A stretch of DNA of 30,727 nucleotides from CAZHGD01 sp964531735. GTDB taxonomy: Bacteria > Armatimonadota > UBA10988. Shown here in pieces: positions 25,101 through 30,727 of this stretch. Under the pieces are notes generated by a model. That model saw only the letters and a program-made list of their open reading frames with translations. It was not told the DNA's origin and searched no databases. How positions within the stretch are numbered: position 1 is the stretch's first letter; every line of letters begins with the position of its first letter. The stretch covers positions 1-30,727 of the forward strand of contig CAZHGD010000083.1 of NCBI GenBank assembly GCA_964531735.1. Reading direction: 5' to 3'. The translations under genes were made by a program, and so were the position numbers.

Positions 25101-25254
25101 CTCGCCGTGGGGGCGCGCGGCTTACCTCGACCGGATCCGTGCGCTGCGCCGGCCCCTGGTGGGCGACTACCTGGACCCGCCGGCCGAGCTGCTCGCCGAG
25201 GCCGACGTGAACGAGGCGTTGGGCCGCCTGCGCGAGCAGTGGTTGGCGACCTGA
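22198..25254 (+). CDS. TIR-NACHT NTPase with C-terminal transmembrane region, candidate immune effector
   Basis: The 1,018-residue protein starts with a TIR domain (about 5-140): HDVFISHSSHDRP, then GFEVWRDATDLQPGD and SEWARLEW. The last gives E79 in the position of the catalytic Glu of NAD-cleaving TIRs. A NACHT-type STAND NTPase follows (about 205-480), with Walker A GDPGSGKS (219-226) and Walker B VLDSFDE (302-308). A helical, HEAT-like region (about 490-725) leads to about six hydrophobic segments (about 730-925) and a cytoplasmic tail (about 930-1018). STAND proteins with TIR effectors act in abortive anti-phage defence by oligomerising on infection and depleting NAD. The membrane part after NACHT is unusual. 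The ATG follows a GGAG site; earlier in-frame starts overlap the partner gene. Confidence 0.9.
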   Translation: MGEDYRHDVFISHSSHDRPVAARLHERLAEDGFEVWRDATDLQPGDGLLTVIGEALRSSRKVLLIWSDHSAGSEWARLEWQTVLAVELADHQPRLVLWVLDDTPLPDLLKGRLYADGRRGVDAEYGRLVRSLRGVEPAPAANRRRDEPDFRADLARYCDALVADLDRYDSEVRWHDRALTPLEAEVEVDRGGRGHRRLCRDLVAGLQSDRHSRTILVRGDPGSGKSVSLRRLVRRLCADAGRHGVVPLYANLREYPAGEAVTPNGLGAFLAAQVEAQTGRDGRLFIDGYYDELRHARRLSVVLDSFDELPQVLDCDEHTARHAEVSRAFSQFFAQELGGNRVVLASRFHRAPVGLPATVVDVRPFTETQVRRAMRGWLSGRGVDADDYVWRLFSARPQLLPHLRNPLTAELIAEYGQAVGGELPDSLLAVYDSLVQRRLLEQAGDLAEAAVEPMAARLAARRIAVGMFEHGTTGLEMPLAEVLRLAAGDTLTEPQGRAVVEALRRGRLARASANGSRPFAFVHRRFAEYLVAADLRGRPGGLQARLAAIPSDSRWREALLMACGVATLAERQPVAEYCWSIVSAAAPALLAGQVAEAGDALHCGRFLVEGFAADAEATAGIRQPLGELVVEMLSAQDLLVAKLGTELIPLAEGAAQQQAVRLACASDRAWVREAALRACRYVPGLDDDAYAAIHKHLAVLPYDQLPARLGDLWFGLGLSDRLRGLRQVLVRRIALAAIAPVFVVLSWLVAEPAARRSGVVTWLQLVPIWALTVTTTPRGRIATRPSLVRDVVMYPWTWLMLGFLVAVRSTDAEPDPMPRFGLLVLLLAALLWLGNPAPRRQRVARRPSRLTSERPGQPLPSGRTRHHAAVSSADRRDLRILLLLAVGAGLMEWLAHLLPRTASYLNVGTLTLAAVVCVPWAAWHLLQDALTAAGKRYRTVSDWCRLRRLGLPEAVTCDVVYRQCRSFASPWGRAAYLDRIRALRRPLVGDYLDPPAELLAEADVNEALGRLREQWLAT

Positions 25255-25354
25255 GGCCCGGTCGCCGGCCACCCACAGCAGGACCGCGCCGGCCGGTGCC
25301 GAATCACCCCTTGCCCGTCTGGGCACCCGACTGCGTCGCGCACCGGAGTCCGCC

Positions 25355-28300
25355 ATGTCCGCCTGGCTGCTACTCGCGCTGTTGCCGCTCGCCGCGCCGC
25401 TGCCCATCGAGTTCGACACCGATCCGGGCTACCGCGCGCGACCGACGTTTCTGGCCAACGCCGCGGCCCATCCGCGGGTCAGCGTGGCCGAGGGCGTGCT
25501 CACCCTCGGGGTCGCCGAAGCCGGCCGCGGCATGAAGTTCGAGTTGCCACTGCGGGGCCTCGACAGCGACCGCGCCGTCTACCTGGTGATGCGCTACCGG
25601 GCGCGCCACCTGGCCGGTGGTTACGCGCTCTGGGCCTATGACGACAGCCAGGGCGGACGCGAGTTGCTCAACACCGGTCAGCTCAAGCAGGACGGGCAGT
25701 GGCACCTGCTGGCGCTGCACCTGGCCGACGCCGGCGCCCGCGGCGTGATCCGCTCGCTGCTGACCGAGATCCAGTGCGCCGGCGCGCCGGCCGAACTGAG
25801 CCTGGACTACCTGCGCGCCAGCGACGAAGTGCCCGCCGGCGCCGACCAGTTCCCGCCGGCGCGCGTGGAGACCCCACCGCGGGTGCTCCGCTTCGGCCAG
25901 TTGCCGCGCCCAACGCCGCAGCCCGGCTGGCTGTCCGAGCGCGCCAAGGACTACACCGCCGAGGTGGCCGACGGCGTTCTGCACCTGCGCGCCGACGGCC
26001 GCCACCAAGGCATGAAGTTCACGGTGGCGCTGCCCGAGCCGCTCGACCTGAAGCCGTACACCTGGGCGGCGCTGCGCTATCGCGCCGTTGGCCTGGCGCC
26101 CTGGGGCGACTATGCGGTGTGGCTGGGCAGCGGGCCGGGCGGCCAGCCGGACCAGTCCACCAGCATCGCGTCGCTCTCGCAGTTGGAGGCCGACGGCCAC
26201 TGGCACGTGGCCCTGGTGGCGCTGAAGGCCACTTTCGCCGCGCGCGACCTGGCCGTGCAGGTCTGCGCCGCCGACGGCCGCGGCGAGCTCTGGCTCGACA
26301 GTCTCAGCCTCAGCAACGACCGGCCGTTGGTCGCCGCCACCGACGTGCTGACGCTCCAGACCGACTGGACCGCGGCCCGGCTGACCGCGTTCCAGCCGGT
26401 GGACCTGGCGCCCCTGGCCGACGCCCGGGCCGCCGCGCGACTCCGCTCCATGGGCCTGCGCTCGTGGCTGCCCGGCGGCAAAGTGACCGCGCAGGGCATT
26501 CCGTTCCACCTGCTGGCCGCCGAGCGGAACGTGGTGACTACGCCCGAAGACATCAACCGCCGCTTGGCCGTGCCGATCGGCACCCAGGCCACCGAGTTGT
26601 ACTTGCTGGCCGCGGCGCGGCTGCCGTCGCGCGACGGCGCGCGGATGGGCGACCCGGTGGCGATGACCCGCTTCGGCAATCCGGAGCGATTCCGCGTGGC
26701 CGTGGTCTACGGCGACGGCGTCACCGACGAGCTGTTCCCCGTCTGCGTGACCAGCGGACGCTACGAAGTGCGCTCCGGGCCCGAGGTCTACGCGCTGACC
26801 AGTCTGCGCGCGGCACCGATCGAGCGGATCGAGCTGATCAACCGCATGGACACCGCCTGGTTCGCCCTGGCCGGCGTCACGGCCAATCAGGGCCCGCCCG
26901 CCACGACGGCCCCGGCCGTGCTCGGCCTGCCGCCGACGCCACCCGCGTGGCCGGCAGCGGCCACCGCGCCGGCGGTGCGCGTGGGCGATGGCGAACTGGT
27001 GCTCGATGACGGCCGGCTGTCGCTGACGCTGGCCACGCGGCCCGGCCTGAAGCTGACCGGCGCCACGCTGCGCGGCGGCGAGCTGAGCGTGGTGCCCGGC
27101 CCGCTGTTCACCCTCGGCGCCGGCGAGGCGCAGGTGACCTCGGAGCAGGTGACCGCCGGGCCGCCGGTGCGCGAGGGCGGTGTGGTCCACGTGCCGTTCG
27201 CCAGCACCAATCCGGCGGTGCCCATCGCCGGCGAGTTGCTGGCCGGCAGCGGACCCGACGGGCTGGCCTTGCGCCTGGCGGTACGCAACACCGGCAGCCG
27301 GCCGCTGGCGCCGAAGGTCCGCTTCCCGATCCTGGCGGGCGCGCGGCTGGGCACCGTGGCGGACACCTGGTACCTCTGGGGCCGCAAGGGCGGGATCGTG
27401 GCCAACCGGCCGGTGCGACAGCGGCAGGCTTACGGCGGCGAGTACCCGCTGCAGGTGGCCGACCTGTTCAATCCGCGGCAAGGCTATGGTCTGGCGCTGT
27501 TCACGCGCGACCTGGCCGATGTCTACCGGCACCACGAGCTGACCAAGGACGCCCGCGGCGTCGACTGGTCCATCGACTACTGGCCGGCCGAGGTGCCCGC
27601 GGGCGGCACCATCGAGACCGTACCGACGGTGCTCAAGGCTCACGCCGGCGACTGGCGCGCGGCGCTGGGGCTGTACCGCCGCTGGGCCCAGAGCTGGTAC
27701 CGGCCGCAGAGCCCGCCGAAGGACTGGTTCCAGCGCGTCTTCTACTACCAGCAGACCACCGCCTGGGGCCAACTGCGTGACGCGGCCACCGGGCGCTGGC
27801 GGATGAAGGAGGTGATCGAGGACTACCGCAACTACCACGGTTGCCTCGACTACCTGCACATCTTCGACTTCGGCGATTCGCCCAAGTACGGTCGCGTGGG
27901 CGACTACAACCACTACGATGAGCTCGGCGGCCTGGCGGTGATGCGCGCGGCCATCGCGCAGGCACAGGCCATGGGCGTGCGCATCGGGCTCTACATCGAG
28001 GGCTACCTGTGCGATGAGCGCGGCGTCTGGGGCAAGCCGCACGTGGCCCGGTACGACATCCGCCAGCCGGACGGCAAGCCGCTGCTCTGGAACGGCGCGC
28101 CGATGGAGCACATGATGTGCCCGGCGGCCCAAGGCTGGCGGGACCATCAGGCCGAGACCTACCGCCGTGTGACCGGCGAACTGCAACCCGACGGCATGTA
28201 CATCGACCAGTACGGCTTCCTCGACACCTGGAAGACCTGCTGGTCGCGCGAGCACGGCCATCCGGTGCCAATGGGTCCACTCCGCGGTGAGCGGGCCACC

Positions 28301-28936
28301 ACCGCGGCCATCCGCGCGGCGATGCCGGCCACCATCGCCAACCTGACCGAGGAGACACCGAACGACGTCAACTCGCAGCACCAGGACGGCGCGCTCGGCT
28401 ACTCGGTGACCTTCTCCGACCCGACGCTGATGCCGCATCGCGTGGATCTGTTCCGGTTCTGCTTCCCGTCGTTCAAGGTCTTCCAGTTGACCTCGTACAA
28501 CGCGTTCACCGAAGGCGGCTGGCAGTTGCTCAAATGGCCTTTCTTCAACGGTGAAGGCTACTGGCTCGGCGGCGGCACCAGCGACACCTACTGCGAGGAC
28601 GCGCACCAGTTCCTGCGCGACGTCTGGCGGATCACCCACCAGCACACCGCCGCGTTCTGCTCGACCGACGTCGAGCCGTTGGTGCCGACACTCGTGCCGA
28701 CGGTCTACGCCAACCGGTTCACGGGCGGCGGGGAGACGGTCTGGACCTTGTTCAACGCCGACTACCGCACGGTGCGCGGCGGCCTCTTGCGCGTGCCGCA
28801 CCGCGCGGGCACCATCTACACCGACGCCTTCAGCGGCCGCCCGCTGCCGCCCACGCTGCGCGACGGGCAGGCCGAGATCGCGCTGGAACTGGGTCCGTGG
28901 GGCGTGGGCTGCGTGGTCGCGCGGCCAGGGCCGTAG
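25355..28936 (+). CDS. Secreted TIM-barrel glycosidase-like protein (DUF6259-like)
   Basis: The protein is 1,193 residues with a Sec signal peptide (SAWLLLALLPLAAPLPIEF). Two tandem copies of a beta-sandwich follow (about 46-157 and 206-322), each with GVL-x-L, GMKF, YRA and a YA-x-W segment. A further beta domain lies around 330-530. A beta-supersandwich-like region (about 540-770) leads into the TIM barrel (about 785-1060). The barrel has WFQRVFYYQQTTAW, LHIFDFGDSPKYGRVGDYNHYDELGG and DGMYIDQYGF. The last Asp resembles the nucleophile of GH31/36-type enzymes. A beta-domain (about 1100-1193) closes it. The overall pattern is like DUF6259 proteins, whose substrates are largely unknown. GGAG precedes the ATG. 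Confidence 0.8.
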   Translation: MSAWLLLALLPLAAPLPIEFDTDPGYRARPTFLANAAAHPRVSVAEGVLTLGVAEAGRGMKFELPLRGLDSDRAVYLVMRYRARHLAGGYALWAYDDSQGGRELLNTGQLKQDGQWHLLALHLADAGARGVIRSLLTEIQCAGAPAELSLDYLRASDEVPAGADQFPPARVETPPRVLRFGQLPRPTPQPGWLSERAKDYTAEVADGVLHLRADGRHQGMKFTVALPEPLDLKPYTWAALRYRAVGLAPWGDYAVWLGSGPGGQPDQSTSIASLSQLEADGHWHVALVALKATFAARDLAVQVCAADGRGELWLDSLSLSNDRPLVAATDVLTLQTDWTAARLTAFQPVDLAPLADARAAARLRSMGLRSWLPGGKVTAQGIPFHLLAAERNVVTTPEDINRRLAVPIGTQATELYLLAAARLPSRDGARMGDPVAMTRFGNPERFRVAVVYGDGVTDELFPVCVTSGRYEVRSGPEVYALTSLRAAPIERIELINRMDTAWFALAGVTANQGPPATTAPAVLGLPPTPPAWPAAATAPAVRVGDGELVLDDGRLSLTLATRPGLKLTGATLRGGELSVVPGPLFTLGAGEAQVTSEQVTAGPPVREGGVVHVPFASTNPAVPIAGELLAGSGPDGLALRLAVRNTGSRPLAPKVRFPILAGARLGTVADTWYLWGRKGGIVANRPVRQRQAYGGEYPLQVADLFNPRQGYGLALFTRDLADVYRHHELTKDARGVDWSIDYWPAEVPAGGTIETVPTVLKAHAGDWRAALGLYRRWAQSWYRPQSPPKDWFQRVFYYQQTTAWGQLRDAATGRWRMKEVIEDYRNYHGCLDYLHIFDFGDSPKYGRVGDYNHYDELGGLAVMRAAIAQAQAMGVRIGLYIEGYLCDERGVWGKPHVARYDIRQPDGKPLLWNGAPMEHMMCPAAQGWRDHQAETYRRVTGELQPDGMYIDQYGFLDTWKTCWSREHGHPVPMGPLRGERATTAAIRAAMPATIANLTEETPNDVNSQHQDGALGYSVTFSDPTLMPHRVDLFRFCFPSFKVFQLTSYNAFTEGGWQLLKWPFFNGEGYWLGGGTSDTYCEDAHQFLRDVWRITHQHTAAFCSTDVEPLVPTLVPTVYANRFTGGGETVWTLFNADYRTVRGGLLRVPHRAGTIYTDAFSGRPLPPTLRDGQAEIALELGPWGVGCVVARPGP

Positions 28937-28955
28937 GGTTGCCTGGAGAGCACGG

Positions 28956-30044
28956 GTGAGCACCTTGTCGATGCTGGCCACCACCTGGCTGTTGGCGGCC
29001 GCAACGGTGCCCGAACCGCGGCCGTGGGTGCCGATGCGGGGCATCTACGGCGGTGTGCCCAAGGAGCTGGTGCCGGCCGGCGGACGGCTGGTCGAGCAAG
29101 GGGTCAACGCCATCTTCGTCGGCTCGGGCGGCATCAACGACGCGCTCGTCGCCTGGGCCAGAGAGCACGGTGTGAAGCTCTACGCCGAGTTCAACACCAT
29201 GCACGCAGCCGAATACCTGAAGGCGCACCCGGACGCCGCGCCGGTGGGCGTCGACGGCCGCCCGTGCCCACCGCAGGATGGCTGGCAGGGCGTGGCGCCA
29301 ACGCACGATGGCTACCGGCGCTACCGCTTGGACCAGCTCCGCGAGCTGGTACGGCGCTATCGCATCGACGGTGTCTGGCTGGATTACCACCACAGCCACG
29401 CCAGTTGGGAGCGCGCCCAGCCGCTGCTGCCCGACACCGGCTTCGAGCCCTACTCGCTGGCCCGGTTCCAGCAGGAGACCGGCCTGCGCCTGCCGGACGA
29501 GCCGGTACCCGCCTTGGCGCAGCGACTGCTCGGCGAGCACCGCGCCCGCTGGCTCCAGTGGCGCTGCGACGTCTTCACCGACTGGGTGCGCGAGATCCGC
29601 GCCATCCTGGACGCCGAACGGCCCGGCCTGCTGCTCGGCTCGTTCCATTGCCCCTACAGCGACCGTGACTTTGACGGCGCCTTGCGCGACAAGCTGCACC
29701 TCGACCTGAAGGCCCAGGCCCGTTACCTCGATGTGTTCAGCCCGATGCCGTACCACGCCCGCTTCGGCCACGCCGGCGACCCAGCCTGGATCTCGCGACA
29801 GGTGGCTTGGTTGGGCGCCCACCTGGGCGTTCGCGGCGAGCCGGGCGAGGCCAAACGCATCTGGCCCATCGTGCAACTGGCCGACTGGGGCGAACCGGTA
29901 CCCGTCGAACAGGTCACCACCGTGCTCGACCACGGCTCACGCCGTCCGGCCACCGGCGTGATGGTCTTCCACTGGAGTGGCGTCAGCGGGCAGCCGGACA
30001 AGCTGCGCGCGCTGGGCGCGTTCTACCGGGCCATCGGCCCGTGA
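28956..30044 (+). CDS. Secreted TIM-barrel glycosidase-like protein
   Basis: From GTG 28956 the protein has 362 residues with a signal peptide (MSTLSMLATTWLLAAATVPEP). GGAGAG lies six bases before GTG; ATG 28971 is the alternative, and the open frame back to 28551 is overlap with the previous gene. The fold looks like an (alpha/beta)8 barrel: PMRGIYGGVPKEL, GVNAIFVGSGG, GVKLYAEFNTMHA, then YRIDGVWLDYHHSHASWE and DVFSPMPYHARFG. The Glu of YAEF and the Asp of WLDYHH are the most likely active-site acids. It is shorter than its neighbour and shows no binding modules. Gene order 19 bases after the DUF6259-like gene suggests joint action on one glycan. The family is not firmly assigned (GH10/GHL10-like is possible). 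Confidence 0.8.
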   Translation: MSTLSMLATTWLLAAATVPEPRPWVPMRGIYGGVPKELVPAGGRLVEQGVNAIFVGSGGINDALVAWAREHGVKLYAEFNTMHAAEYLKAHPDAAPVGVDGRPCPPQDGWQGVAPTHDGYRRYRLDQLRELVRRYRIDGVWLDYHHSHASWERAQPLLPDTGFEPYSLARFQQETGLRLPDEPVPALAQRLLGEHRARWLQWRCDVFTDWVREIRAILDAERPGLLLGSFHCPYSDRDFDGALRDKLHLDLKAQARYLDVFSPMPYHARFGHAGDPAWISRQVAWLGAHLGVRGEPGEAKRIWPIVQLADWGEPVPVEQVTTVLDHGSRRPATGVMVFHWSGVSGQPDKLRALGAFYRAIGP

Positions 30045-30059
30045 AGGGAGTTGCCTGCC

Positions 30060-30539
30060 ATGGACGTTCGAGCCGCGCTGAAGAGTCAGTACCACGCCGC
30101 ACTGGACATGCTGCAGCAAGCCATTGAGCGCTGCCCCGACGAGCTGTGGGCCGGCGGCGACCACCCGCTGCCGTTCTGGCAGGTCGCCTACCACACCGAG
30201 TTCTTCACGCACTTCTACCTGAGCGCCGACGTGGCCTCGTTCGAGCGCTGGCCGCAGCACCGCGGCGGCCTGGAGACGCTCGGCTCACTGCCGCAAGGGA
30301 CCGAGCCGGCGACGAGGGCGGTGGTGCTGGAGTACCACCGCTTCTGTGTCGACCTGGTCGATGGCGCGGTGGACGCACTCGACCTGGATGCGCCCGAATG
30401 CGGCTTCCCCTGGTACCGCCTGCCGAAGCTCGACCACCAGCTCAACAACATCCGCCACATCCAGCACCACGCCGCGCAGCTCAGCGAACGGGTGAAGGCG
30501 GCCGGCGCGCCGGGCGTGGACTGGATCGGGCCGTTCTGA
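30060..30539 (+). CDS. DinB-family four-helix metal-dependent protein
   Basis: The 159-residue protein matches the DinB/YfiT four-helix bundle. The putative metal-binding His residues are visible in YHTEFFTHFYL and in HIQHHAAQLSER. The length (about 150-170) is normal. The ATG follows GGGAG; TTG 30051 is too close to that site to be the start. Members bind a metal and often act as thiol transferases or have no assigned role. The stop overlaps the next gene's ATG (TGATG). Confidence 0.85.
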   Translation: MDVRAALKSQYHAALDMLQQAIERCPDELWAGGDHPLPFWQVAYHTEFFTHFYLSADVASFERWPQHRGGLETLGSLPQGTEPATRAVVLEYHRFCVDLVDGAVDALDLDAPECGFPWYRLPKLDHQLNNIRHIQHHAAQLSERVKAAGAPGVDWIGPF

Positions 30540-30727
30540 TGAGCGACTTGGTCGTGCGCGCGATGCGGGCCGAGGATGTCGACGCGGTGCGGCGCTTCGC
30601 GGCCGCCTGCGACGCCGCGGATCTCGCCGACGCGGACGCGGTCAGCCTGGTGGCGACCGAGACCGCCGGCCAGCGGATCGTCGGCTGGGGCCGGCTCAGC
30701 CCGCAGCGCGGCGGCGAGGCCCGTTGG
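30539..30727 (+). CDS. GNAT-family acetyltransferase, N-terminal fragment
   Basis: Only the first 63 residues are inside the window, with no stop. SDLVVRAMRAEDVDAVRRFAAAC and the later ETAGQRIVGWGRLSP resemble the first strands of GCN5-related N-acetyltransferases (acetyl-CoA dependent). The ATG overlaps the DinB stop by one base, suggesting translational coupling. Substrate cannot be read from this piece. Confidence 0.65.
   Translation, partial: MSDLVVRAMRAEDVDAVRRFAAACDAADLADADAVSLVATETAGQRIVGWGRLSPQRGGEARW

Noticed and set aside
25370..29044. 1,224-residue minus-strand open frame
   Set aside because: Antisense shadow of the DUF6259-like gene; low-complexity composition, no signal peptide or motif.

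Overview
The window is about 70% GC and gene-dense, with bacterial translation signals (AGGAGG-type ribosome sites, ATGA and TGATG overlaps). A phenylalanine-type T-box, the order thrS-infC-rpmI-rplT-rRNA methyltransferase-pheS-pheT-thrB, an ECF sigma operon and several very large secreted glycosidase-like proteins suggest an uncultured, polysaccharide-degrading bacterium. I would guess Armatimonadota or a similar high-GC phylum, but this is inference and nothing in the window settles it.

Layout. (1) 80-2700, minus strand: an ECF sigma factor, a small single-span membrane protein that may be its anti-sigma factor, and a large multi-span membrane protein, read as one operon. (2) 2701-3083: divergent control region with two candidate promoters and a 91-bp REP/BIME-like inverted repeat. 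(3) 3084-12462, plus strand: a secreted GH20-like multidomain enzyme, then kdgK and eda (2-keto-3-deoxygluconate to pyruvate and glyceraldehyde 3-phosphate). Four bases after eda comes a response regulator with a degenerate GGDEF domain, and then a hybrid PAS/GAF histidine kinase. (4) 21364-12514, minus strand: the translation operon, with a promoter and attenuator-like leader before thrS, a rare AUC start and a long acidic tail on infC, a T-box before pheS, a PheT lacking its N-terminal OB-fold domain, and homoserine kinase at the end. (5) 21633-25254, plus strand: a two-gene unit with a small helical protein and a TIR-NACHT-transmembrane protein, the best candidate here for an undescribed (probably anti-phage) system. 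(6) 25355-30727, plus strand: two further secreted TIM-barrel glycosidase-like proteins, a DinB-family protein and the start of a GNAT acetyltransferase.

Functionally, regions 3 and 6 fit extracellular glycan breakdown feeding the KDG branch of uronate/gluconate catabolism, with signalling genes attached. Region 4 is a housekeeping operon with at least three layers of control visible in the DNA. Region 5 looks like an inserted immune cassette between the housekeeping operon and the glycosidase genes. No tRNA, rRNA, CRISPR array, transposase or integrase was seen. Bases 1-79 hold no feature I can support.
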